This document shows, piece by piece, positions 7,109 through 12,574 of a stretch of DNA of 13,401 bases (its first letter is position 1; every line of letters begins with the position of its first letter). Location: positions 1-13,401 of the forward strand of contig JAOUGY010000075.1 in NCBI GenBank assembly GCA_029865445.1, read 5' to 3'. The stretch comes from Acidimicrobiia bacterium (GTDB lineage: Bacteria; Actinomycetota; Acidimicrobiia; Spongiisociales; ZC4RG35). The notes beneath the pieces were generated by a model. It worked only from the letters and a program-made list of their open reading frames with translations. It had not been told where the DNA came from and ran no database searches. The position numbers were made by a program, and so were the translations under genes.

Positions 7109-8347
7109 TCAGGCCACTGCCGCGTACGCAGACATCATGTGATCTGCGAGATACTCGGCGTCTCGACCGACACCGTCGACGAAGTGTGAGCCCCGGGACC
7201 ACTGGAACCGCATGCCCAGAACGTACAGCCCCGAATGGGAGGTGACTCCCCGGCGTTGGATCACATCGCCAGAAGCGTCGAGCACATCGACGTGGAGCCA
7301 CGGGTAGCGACGGCAGTATCCGGTGGCCCACAGGACCGTCCCAAAGCCGCTCGACAGATCGAGTTCCGAGGCCGCGGGGGGCAACCGAACCGGCGTCGGC
7401 CGTGACGGCGGCTCGAGAAACGGGTCGAGTCCTTCCATCGCCGCCTGGGCGTCAAACCTGTCGAGCAGGCGTCGGAGTCGCCGATCGGCCGTCGAGACGT
7501 CCTCTTCCAGGTTGGTGCCGAATCTGACCACCGAAGCGTCGCCGGTGACGACCCTTCCGGCGACTGTCACCCCGGCCCGGTCGAGCGTCCCCAGGTCGAT
7601 ATCGCCGCCAGACCCCGTGAGGCCGAGGCTTGGCGTCCGACGAGACGCTTCGACATCCGGCACGTCGTCGACTGTCTCGTCGAGCGAGCCGAGCCGATCT
7701 AGCCACCACCACAGGTCTTTCCCTCGATATGCCCTCACCGCCCGAGCGTGACGACCCGCCGACAACACAACCCTGCGCCCTGCCCCGGCCAATTCGGAGG
7801 CAATCTGGATTCCCGAAGCCCCTGCACCCACCACCAGCACACCTCCTTCGCCGAGATCGTCGGGATTGCGATACTGCGACGAGTGCAGCTGGCGTATACC
7901 CGGATCGAGCGAGTCGGCGAGACCGGGAATCTTGGGATCGGCGCTGTGACCGGTTGCGATCACGACGTTGCGAGCCTCGTACCGGCCCGACGTTGTCTCG
8001 ACCCTGAAACCGGGATGGAGGGGGTACACACCCGTGACCTCGGTGTTCTCCGATACCGGAGCGTCGAACGATCGGGCGTAGCGTTCGAGCAACCCCACGA
8101 GCTCGTCCTTCGATCGGAAGCCGTCAGGATTCTCGCCGGCCTCGAGTTCCCAACCCGGAAGCCGCGTCATCCAGTTGGGAGTCAACAGGCGCAACGAGTC
8201 CCATCGCTCGCTCCGCCACCGTTCGGCAAGCCGTCCGCGCTCGATGAGCAAGTGGTCGACCCCGCGAGCAGAGAGTTGATGCGACAGCGCCAGGCCGGCC
8301 TGCCCGGCCCCGATGATGATGGTGTCGTGACGTCTCATCATGATCAT
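7109..8347 (-). CDS. CzcO/flavin-monooxygenase-like NAD(P)/FAD-dependent oxidoreductase
   Basis: This is a two-dinucleotide-fold flavoprotein of 412 residues from the ATG at 8347. The N-terminal FAD site is IIIGAGQAG, preceded by a basic start. A second Rossmann motif, VLVVGAGASGIQIASEL near the middle, would bind NAD(P)H, and an ATG motif (VIATGHSADPKIPG) lies between them. WATGY in the C-terminal third is also typical. The family includes FMO/Baeyer-Villiger-like enzymes and proteins labelled CzcO; the substrate is unknown. The start is chosen because TGATG joins the previous gene's stop to this ATG; ATGs at 8341 and 8338 are alternatives. It is the third gene after osmC and the class A flavoprotein. 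It converges on the LAL regulator, whose stop is 15 bases away, with only a weak 6-bp stem (7090-7095 with 7107-7112) between them. Confidence 0.87.
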   Translation of the reverse strand: MIMMRRHDTIIIGAGQAGLALSHQLSARGVDHLLIERGRLAERWRSERWDSLRLLTPNWMTRLPGWELEAGENPDGFRSKDELVGLLERYARSFDAPVSENTEVTGVYPLHPGFRVETTSGRYEARNVVIATGHSADPKIPGLADSLDPGIRQLHSSQYRNPDDLGEGGVLVVGAGASGIQIASELAGAGRRVVLSAGRHARAVRAYRGKDLWWWLDRLGSLDETVDDVPDVEASRRTPSLGLTGSGGDIDLGTLDRAGVTVAGRVVTGDASVVRFGTNLEEDVSTADRRLRRLLDRFDAQAAMEGLDPFLEPPSRPTPVRLPPAASELDLSSGFGTVLWATGYCRRYPWLHVDVLDASGDVIQRRGVTSHSGLYVLGMRFQWSRGSHFVDGVGRDAEYLADHMMSAYAAVA

Positions 8348-9489
8348 CAAGCCACGAGCCGATCGGCCCGGCTCGTCAGGAAGGCGCACTCCTCGTCGGT
8401 GATCCGACCGAGCTCACGCATCAGCTCCGACGCCCGGTGGGTATCCCAGCGGTAGCTCGCAAGCTCGACGGTGTTCTCGAGGATCGGAATCGCGAAGCGG
8501 TTCCGAGTGCTCCGATACTGCCACCCGGCTTGCGCCTCGGTGGCCGGGTCGGCGACGGAGGCAGAAGCGGCGATCGCCGCCAGCTCTGCGTCCCGAAATG
8601 CACAAGAAATCCCGTGCGCGGACAACGGATCCTTCGTGAACCCGGCATCACCGACCAGGACCCAGCCCGGTCCGGTGGGGACTCGCAGAAACGAGGCAAT
8701 ACCCGGGGTGAACCTGTAGCGCTCAACTCGACGGGCGCCCGCTGCCGCTTCCGCGAGATCGGGAGCGGTCGAGCGAAAGACCCTCTCGAAGGTGGCGGCA
8801 GGCTCGTCGAATGCGTGGGCGGCCACCGTCGCCGCCAGAAGGACCCCACCATTGGTGGACACTGCACTCGTGGACATCCCCGGCGAGAACCGGAAGTCGT
8901 AGCCGACGTCGGGGATGCCCTCGAAGTACGTGTAGACGAGGGCGCTGCTCGCCCGGTACGACCGCTCCAGCGGAGCATCGACCAAGCGCGCAATCGTGGA
9001 GTTGCGACCATCCGCGCCCACCACGACTCCGGCGCCGATCGTGCTCGTCGACGAACCACTTCGGACCGTGACTCCATCGACGCGCCCCGCGCGATCGCGA
9101 GACAGCCCGACAACCGACGCCCCAAGCCGGACGTCGGCGCCGGCCGATGAGGCTGCATCTAGCACCACCGGGTCGAGCAGCGTGCGCCGGGGTGCGTACA
9201 GGGCCCCGACGCCGAACTCGGGCTTGACGTCGAAGGTGAATGGCTCGGTGCCGAACCCCAGCGTGATGCGTCTGACCGCGGGGGTCGACGCCGACACCGC
9301 CTGGAGCAGCCCCGCTCGTTCGAGCTGAAGCACGCCCGTCCGCATCAGGGCGTGAGTGGAAACGGTATCGGCCGGCGGACCGGCCCGGTCCACGATGAGG
9401 ACCTCGAGGCCCTGTCGGGCCAGGTGGAGGGCGGTCATAGCGCCGGCCACCCGGGCTCCGACTACCACGACGTCGTATCGGTTGCTCAT
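8347..9489 (-). CDS. Class A (PHBH-fold) FAD-dependent monooxygenase/oxidoreductase
   Basis: The 380-residue protein begins YDVVVVGARVAGAMTALHLA, a GxRxxG dinucleotide site with VDR at the end of the second strand. The DG motif VVGADGRNS is near the middle, and the GD motif WVLVGDAGFTKDP lies in the last third, followed by HGISCAFRDAE. These three together define the PHBH/geranylgeranyl-reductase-like flavoprotein fold. The family hydroxylates, epoxidises or reduces small molecules; the substrate here is not predictable. The ATG at 9489 has GGAG eight bases upstream. A strong 12-bp hairpin separates it from osmC, so expression may be partly attenuated. Its stop overlaps the next gene's start by one base, coupling the two flavoenzymes. 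Confidence 0.9.
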   Translation of the reverse strand: MSNRYDVVVVGARVAGAMTALHLARQGLEVLIVDRAGPPADTVSTHALMRTGVLQLERAGLLQAVSASTPAVRRITLGFGTEPFTFDVKPEFGVGALYAPRRTLLDPVVLDAASSAGADVRLGASVVGLSRDRAGRVDGVTVRSGSSTSTIGAGVVVGADGRNSTIARLVDAPLERSYRASSALVYTYFEGIPDVGYDFRFSPGMSTSAVSTNGGVLLAATVAAHAFDEPAATFERVFRSTAPDLAEAAAGARRVERYRFTPGIASFLRVPTGPGWVLVGDAGFTKDPLSAHGISCAFRDAELAAIAASASVADPATEAQAGWQYRSTRNRFAIPILENTVELASYRWDTHRASELMRELGRITDEECAFLTSRADRLVA

Positions 9490-9508
9490 GATCTGCTCCA
9501 GGGGTTGG

Positions 9509-9535
9509 GCGGTGCCGGCCGCTGGCCGGCACCGC
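9509..9535 (-). terminator. Strong intra-operon hairpin between osmC and flavoprotein genes
   Basis: GCGGTGCCGGCC (9509-9520) and GGCCGGCACCGC (9524-9535) form a perfect 12-bp stem with a 3-base loop. On the minus strand it lies 11 bases after the osmC stop and 19 bases before the next start codon. It has no T tract, so it may be a leaky terminator or an mRNA-stabilising or processing hairpin rather than a full stop. Confidence 0.55.
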
Positions 9536-9546
9536 GCAAGGATCGG

Positions 9547-10107
9547 TCAGGCCACCACCTCGACGGTGACGGGGACGCCGTTGGTGAGCACGTCGAACAC
9601 AGCCGAGCGCGCCACGGACCGTTGCACGATCTTCTCGAGATCCTCGACCCCGGCTCCTCCCTCGATCTGAAAACTGGCCCGGATGCCCTTGTATCCGTTC
9701 CGCACGGTGGGATCGAGACCGAGGACGCCGTTGAGGTCGATATCGCCTTCGACGGTCGAGCGAACTCTGGTGAGTTCGACTCCGCGGGCAGCAGCGATGT
9801 TTCCGATTCCAGCCGTGATGCAGCCGGCGAGGGCAACAAGCAGGTACTCGACCGGCGCCGGCCCCTGGTCGGACCCAACGAGCTGGGTGGGATGGTCGGA
9901 GTCGAACGTCCATGCGTTCAGATGCTCCTGGTCTGCGCCGAGCCCGAAGAAGTCGTGAACCGTGCTGCGACTGTGGGTGCCGGACACCCATTCGTTGGTC
10001 GCCTGGAAGCGGAACTTGGCGGCCTCGGGCATCGCCTTGACTGCGTCGAGCGCTCCGAAGAGGGCCTCGGTGTCGACTCCATTGCGAACGGTTGCGGTGG
10101 TGCTCAT
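9547..10107 (-). CDS. OsmC-family protein (single-cysteine type)
   Basis: The 186-residue protein shows the OsmC fold signature APVEYLLVALAGCITAG, with Cys96 at the position of the peroxidatic cysteine in OsmC/Ohr enzymes. The second cysteine of true Ohr/OsmC peroxidases is absent: the C-terminal region reads RSAVFDVLTNGVPVTVEV, as in the broader OsmC-like group, and Cys96 is the only Cys in the protein. It may therefore act with an external thiol or have a non-peroxidase role. The ATG at 10107 has AGGAG seven bases upstream. It is the first gene of a minus-strand run with two flavoenzymes, and its promoter carries the best-preserved copy of the shared operator. The family is secure; the reaction is not. 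Confidence 0.88.
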   Translation of the reverse strand: MSTTATVRNGVDTEALFGALDAVKAMPEAAKFRFQATNEWVSGTHSRSTVHDFFGLGADQEHLNAWTFDSDHPTQLVGSDQGPAPVEYLLVALAGCITAGIGNIAAARGVELTRVRSTVEGDIDLNGVLGLDPTVRNGYKGIRASFQIEGGAGVEDLEKIVQRSVARSAVFDVLTNGVPVTVEVVA

Positions 10108-10155
10108 TTTGGTCTCCTCTCGTGCACCGACTCCCGATCTGTTCGGGACACCGGC

Positions 10156-10208
10156 AACGTATGCGAAGATCGGCAAGACCCGAATGGGTGGCCGCTACCC
10201 ATATCGGG
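10156..10208 (-). promoter_or_regulatory. Operator and -10 of the osmC operon
   Basis: ATGGGT (10184-10189) and ACCCAT (10197-10202) form a perfect inverted repeat with seven bases between. The arms extend outwards as CCCGA and ATCGGG, giving a near-symmetrical site of about 30 bases with one indel. On the minus strand TACGTT (10161-10156) is the -10, 22 bases after the proximal arm. The inferred leader is about 40 bases. Confidence 0.65.
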
Positions 10209-10224
10209 CTGCCACCCACAGCTG

Positions 10225-10275
10225 CCCAATATGGGCAACGTCACCGATTCGGCCAGATGAGCGACTCCATACGTT
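10225..10275 (+). promoter_or_regulatory. Operator and -10 of the hotdog-PIG-L operon
   Basis: CCCAATATGGGC (10225-10236), then six bases, then ACCGATTCGG (10243-10252) repeats the operator plan on the plus strand. TACGTT (10270-10275) is the -10, 21 bases after ACCGAT. The start codon is at 10304, giving a leader of about 20 bases. This is a second, separate operator in the same divergent gap as the osmC site. Confidence 0.6.
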
Positions 10276-10303
10276 GGGCGTATCCGATGAACCAGGAGTC
10301 CTC

Positions 10304-11023
10304 ATGTCAGACACGATCGTCATCACGGATGACTTCGCAGGACCGCCATTCGCCGCAAACGGCGGCTACGTGGCGGGCATCCTCGCCGAACATCTCGGCG
10401 TTTCATCCGCACACGTCGCCCTCAGGGCGCCCGCGCCTCTCGGTCGGGAGCTGCACGTGAAGTCAGAGGGCCCATTCGCCACCATCGAAGATCGTGGTCG
10501 TCTGGTGGCGTCGGCAGCTGCAGTTTCCCTGACGGATATGTCGGCGCCACGGGTCGATTACATCACCGCGGCGCTCGCTGCCGGAGACGTCGACACCACC
10601 CACCATCCCTTTCCGCAGTGTTTCGTGTGCGGACCGGAACGGAACGTCGACGACGGACTGCACCTCCTGCCGGGGCACGTCGCCGAAGGTGTGGTCGCGG
10701 TTCCCTGGCGGCCATCATCGGCAGCCGCCCGAGTGTCGACTCGCGTGGTCGCGGCGGCTCTGGATTGCCCGTCGGCGTTCGCCGTGATCGAGGTTGGCGA
10801 GGCAGCGTTGCTGGCGTCGATGACCTTCCAGATTGCACGCACGCCGCTGGTGGGCGAGGAACTCGTCGTGACCGGGTGGAAGCGCCGGATCTCGGGTGCG
10901 AAGCGTTGGGCGGCGACCGCCATCACCGGACCCGACGGGGAGACCCTGGCGAAGGCCGAGACGTTGTGGCTGGCAGTCGACGCGGATCGACTCGGGGCGA
11001 TCAAGGAGGCGGTTGCCGCATGA
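10304..11023 (+). CDS. Putative double-hotdog-fold (acyl-CoA thioesterase-like) protein
   Basis: The protein has 239 residues. The start at 10304 is preceded by AGGAG with a five-base gap and follows the inferred promoter closely. Residues about 10-35 (FAGPPFAANGGYVAGILAEHLG) resemble the first hotdog helix region, and a second similar block lies near 150-225, with MTFQI and LAKAETLWLAV. Between them is PFPQCFVCGP (102-111), a C-x2-C motif that I associate with a conserved uncharacterised actinobacterial family; whether it binds metal or is redox-active is unknown. No catalytic residue can be assigned with confidence. Its TGA overlaps the ATG of the PIG-L gene (ATGA), so the two products probably work together. 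The hotdog call is moderate and thioesterase activity is inferred. Confidence 0.7.
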   Translation: MSDTIVITDDFAGPPFAANGGYVAGILAEHLGVSSAHVALRAPAPLGRELHVKSEGPFATIEDRGRLVASAAAVSLTDMSAPRVDYITAALAAGDVDTTHHPFPQCFVCGPERNVDDGLHLLPGHVAEGVVAVPWRPSSAAARVSTRVVAAALDCPSAFAVIEVGEAALLASMTFQIARTPLVGEELVVTGWKRRISGAKRWAATAITGPDGETLAKAETLWLAVDADRLGAIKEAVAA

Positions 11024-11751
11024 TGACCTCCGTCACCGACCTCGGCTCGATACTGGGTGTGTGGGCACACCCCGACGACGAAGCCTTCCTGTCGGGCGGC
11101 ATCATGGCCGCCGCCCGCGATGCGGGCCAAGCCGTCGCAGTGGTCACTGCCACCCTCGGCGAGCACGGTACGCCGGACCCCGTGGCGTTCCCTCCCCACG
11201 AGCTCACAGAGGTCAGACGACATGAGCTCGACCGCTCGCTCGCCACTCTGGGCGTGCACACCCATCGAATGCTCGGCTATCGGGATGGTGGTTGCGCCGC
11301 CGTCGCCCCCGAGCACGGCGCCTCTCGGATCATGCAGGCGATCGATGAATTCGAGCCCGACACGGTGTTGACGTTCGGACCCGATGGATACACCGGGCAT
11401 CCTGATCATCGGGCGGTCTCGGGTTGGGTGACAGACGCTGTGCTCGCCACCAACTCGCACGCCCGAGTCCTTCACGCCACCGCGGAGCATGATTTCCTCA
11501 GCCGCTTCCACGACATCCACGACCGCTTCAATGTGTTCTTTGCCGGCAAACCATCGGTGAACCGAATCACCGACATGGCGATCCATGCCGAGTGGGGCGG
11601 GTCCGTGCTCGATCGGAAGGTTCTGGCCTTGGCCGCCCAGCGGAGTCAGACAGGGTCCCTGATCGCCGAACTGGGATGGGCCAGATTCCGGGAGTGGGTC
11701 GCCACAGAGTCCTTCGTAGTACCAGCCCTGGAGCTCGCTCGTTCCGCGTAG
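11020..11751 (+). CDS. PIG-L/LmbE-family zinc deacetylase
   Basis: The 243-residue protein has the family's metal-binding signature AHPDDE (16-21; His17, Asp19 and Asp20 key) and a second site GHPDH (126-130; His127 and His130). Both are characteristic of N-acetylglucosaminyl-phosphatidylinositol and mycothiol-pathway deacetylases or amidases. The mid-region EVRRHELDRSLATLGV is also typical. It probably hydrolyses an N-acyl bond of a sugar or thiol conjugate; MshB or Mca identity cannot be claimed from the sequence alone. The first of two tandem ATGs (11020) is chosen because AGGAGG lies 10 bases upstream and the codon overlaps the previous stop. The gene ends before a strong bidirectional terminator. 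It is co-expressed with the hotdog-like gene under the shared operator. Confidence 0.9.
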   Translation: MMTSVTDLGSILGVWAHPDDEAFLSGGIMAAARDAGQAVAVVTATLGEHGTPDPVAFPPHELTEVRRHELDRSLATLGVHTHRMLGYRDGGCAAVAPEHGASRIMQAIDEFEPDTVLTFGPDGYTGHPDHRAVSGWVTDAVLATNSHARVLHATAEHDFLSRFHDIHDRFNVFFAGKPSVNRITDMAIHAEWGGSVLDRKVLALAAQRSQTGSLIAELGWARFREWVATESFVVPALELARSA

Positions 11752-11791
11752 CACGACCGGGTTCACGAGAAGACGGCGACGCGAACACAAG

Positions 11792-11826
11792 AAGAGGGGC
11801 CCGGTCGTCCCGACCGGGCCCCTCTT
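11792..11826. terminator. Bidirectional terminator between PIG-L gene and microprotein module 1
   Basis: A perfect 16-bp stem beginning AAGAGGGGCCCGGTCG (11792-11807) pairs with 11811-11826 around a 3-base loop. It lies 40 bases after the PIG-L stop and 14 bases beyond the stop of the minus-strand 36-aa gene. On the minus strand a T-rich run (CTCTTCTTG) ends it. The stem shares its core AAGAGG..CCCGGTC with the terminator of module 2. Confidence 0.85.
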
Positions 11827-11840
11827 GTCACGTCGTGTCG

Positions 11841-11951
11841 TCACCGCATGATCGACCTGGCGAGGGCTTCCCGAAGCATTTCGGCCTTGGCCAAATCGAG
11901 CCGTCTGTCGATGTCCCTCGTGGAACCCCGACGGCGATTCCTGGTCTTCAT
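11841..11951 (-). CDS. 36-aa basic microprotein B1
   Basis: The gene encodes 36 residues beginning MKTRNRRRGSTRDIDRR, with an Arg-rich N terminus and a likely amphipathic helix from about residue 12 to the end. Its ATG overlaps the stop of the 33-aa gene as ATGA, and AGGAGG lies five bases before the start inside that gene. It is unlike any family I recognise. The case that it is real rests on its paralogue in module 2: 20 of 36 positions are identical, including the RDIDR core, KAE, LR and the final Arg. The net charge is strongly positive, which would allow binding of nucleic acid, membrane surface or an acidic protein, but no function can be assigned. Confidence 0.78.
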   Translation of the reverse strand: MKTRNRRRGSTRDIDRRLDLAKAEMLREALARSIMR

Positions 11952-12049
11952 CGTTTCCTCCTCACGTCCGCCTGCCACTGTTCGACTGTCGGGTAACAGC
12001 AGGTCATCCATTCCTGCCGTTCGGCTCGGGTCAGGTGGTTCCTGCTCAT
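11948..12049 (-). CDS. 33-aa microprotein A1
   Basis: This gene encodes 33 residues from the ATG at 12049, which has GAGGAG about five bases upstream. Shared with its module 2 paralogue are N4-H5, T7, E10-R11, W14, T16, Y19, T21-V22-E23, W25-Q26, D28 and K32 (16/33). A Cys-Cys pair (17-18) before Tyr-Pro is specific to this copy. The pattern suggests a short helix, a turn near Y19 and a second helix with Trp25 exposed. It has no signal peptide or membrane segment. It is translationally coupled to B1 by a 4-base overlap and preceded by its own operator/promoter. Function unknown. Confidence 0.78.
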   Translation of the reverse strand: MSRNHLTRAERQEWMTCCYPTVEQWQADVRRKR

Positions 12050-12074
12050 GTTGCTCCTCTCCGGCATGACCCTG

Positions 12075-12122
12075 AAGGTACGGCAGCTCCACACGGACGC
12101 CATCCGTGACAACCCATGTTGG
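12075..12122 (-). promoter_or_regulatory. Operator and -10 of microprotein module 1
   Basis: On the minus strand CCAACATGGGT (12122-12112), then four bases, then ACGGAT (12107-12102) is the most divergent operator copy. TACCTT (12080-12075) is the -10, exactly 21 bases after the proximal arm. The shorter centre and ACGGAT in place of ACCSAT may lower affinity. The leader to the ATG at 12049 is about 18 bases. Confidence 0.5.
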
Positions 12123-12213
12123 ACAGAGGCCTTCCACACCGGTCCACCGAGCAAACCACTGGAAGGCGACCGGGCTCTCGGGTGGGCCGGCGGCCGGTCG
12201 AGCCCCTACGCAA

Positions 12214-12245
12214 AAGAGGCCCGGTCCCACGGGACCGGGCCTCTT
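12214..12245 (-). terminator. Intrinsic terminator of microprotein module 2
   Basis: AAGAGGCCCGGTCCC (12214-12228) pairs perfectly over 15 bp with 12231-12245 around a 2-base loop, and on the minus strand the stem runs into CTCTTTTG. It lies 11 bases after the 36-aa gene B2 and upstream of module 1's promoter, so the two modules are separate transcription units. Confidence 0.85.
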
Positions 12246-12256
12246 CACTTCTTTCC

Positions 12257-12367
12257 TCACCGAACGAGCGACACGAAGATGGCGTTTCGAAGCACCTCGG
12301 CCTTCTTGGCCTCGAGCTTTCGATCGATGTCTCGTGCCGGTGTTCGACGGCGCTCTCTGTGCTTCAC
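12257..12367 (-). CDS. 36-aa basic microprotein B2
   Basis: The gene starts with GTG at 12367, overlapping the stop of the 33-aa gene by four bases (GTGA) with AAGGAGAAGAA just upstream. The 36 residues begin MKHRERRRTPARDIDRKL and keep the RRR stretch, RDIDR core, KAE and LR of B1 (20/36 identical, no gaps). The C-terminal third is more hydrophobic than in B1 (NAIFVSLV), so it may anchor or dimerise differently. The length is exactly that of B1. No recognised family; the paralogy is the main reason to call it coding. Confidence 0.78.
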   Translation of the reverse strand: MKHRERRRTPARDIDRKLEAKKAEVLRNAIFVSLVR

Positions 12368-12465
12368 TTCTTCTCCTTCAAGTCCTTCTGCCAGCGCTCG
12401 ACTGTGCGGTACCAGTTGGTCTGCCATGCCCGGCGCTCTGTGCTTGTCACGTGGTTGGCGTGCAT
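12364..12465 (-). CDS. 33-aa microprotein A2
   Basis: From the ATG at 12465 (AAAGGAA upstream) the gene encodes 33 residues, exactly the length of A1. It keeps N4-H5, E10-R11, W14, Y19, TVE (21-23), WQ (25-26) and D28. It has Trp18 and Asn17 where A1 has the Cys pair, and a Lys-rich tail. Three tryptophans in 33 residues is unusual and points to a binding surface. It is coupled to B2 by a 4-base overlap and preceded by the 19-bp palindromic operator. No homologous family is recognised and no function is proposed. Confidence 0.78.
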   Translation of the reverse strand: MHANHVTSTERRAWQTNWYRTVERWQKDLKEKK

Positions 12466-12490
12466 CTCGTTCCTTTCTCCGTTGATCGGG

Positions 12491-12541
12491 AAGGTACGGA
12501 TCGCCCGTGCGGGTGACATGGGTGACGGTCACCCATCTTGA
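12491..12541 (-). promoter_or_regulatory. Operator and -10 of microprotein module 2
   Basis: ATGGGTGACGGTCACCCAT (12518-12536) is a perfect 19-bp palindrome around a central G, with the core ATGGGT-N7-ACCCAT. On the minus strand TACCTT (12496-12491) is the -10, 21 bases after the proximal arm. An extra GGGTGAC copy sits just beside it at 12511-12517. The leader is about 18 bases. Confidence 0.65.
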
Positions 12542-12574
12542 GATCGCCGGAGCCGGTGCCCACCCTCAGTAGGT

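Larger units (their letters stand above)
11792..12541 (-). repeat. Tandem duplication of a two-microprotein operon (modules 1 and 2)
   Basis: Module 1 (11792-12122) and module 2 (12214-12541) have the same order on the minus strand: operator, TACCTT -10 within an AAGGTACGG block on the plus strand, 33-aa gene, 4-base overlap, 36-aa gene and hairpin terminator. The -10 to start-codon distance is identical in both (25 bases between). The proteins are 16/33 and 20/36 identical by position with no gaps. DNA identity is lower, so the duplication is old and protein sequence has been kept. Confidence 0.8.

Noticed and set aside
7090..7112. CTGATC / GATCAG inverted repeat between the LAL regulator and flavoprotein genes as a terminator
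   Set aside because: A 6-bp stem with an 11-base loop is too weak for a separate feature, though it is mentioned for its similarity to the hairpin at 1141.
9980..10000. Further ATGGGT/ACCCAT-like words within coding sequence (osmC, azlC, PIG-L genes)
   Set aside because: They lack the inverted partner arm and the spaced TACSTT element and lie inside well-supported genes, so they are expected chance matches.
8723..10219. Long minus-strand open frame of about 498 codons
   Set aside because: It runs out of frame through the flavoprotein and OsmC genes, crosses their intergenic hairpin and encodes a low-complexity Arg/Gly-rich product. It is a high-GC shadow frame.
11792..12245. Similar hairpins at 11792-11826 and 12214-12245 as dispersed REP-like elements or a small mobile element
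   Set aside because: Each sits directly after a gene stop, one has a clear T tract, and the similarity extends through the whole duplicated module. Terminators within a tandem duplication explain them better.
11841..12465. Microprotein pairs as a classical type II toxin-antitoxin system
   Set aside because: Both products are far shorter than usual toxins or antitoxins, no toxin fold is recognisable, and the operator is shared with unrelated metabolic operons rather than being private to the pair.
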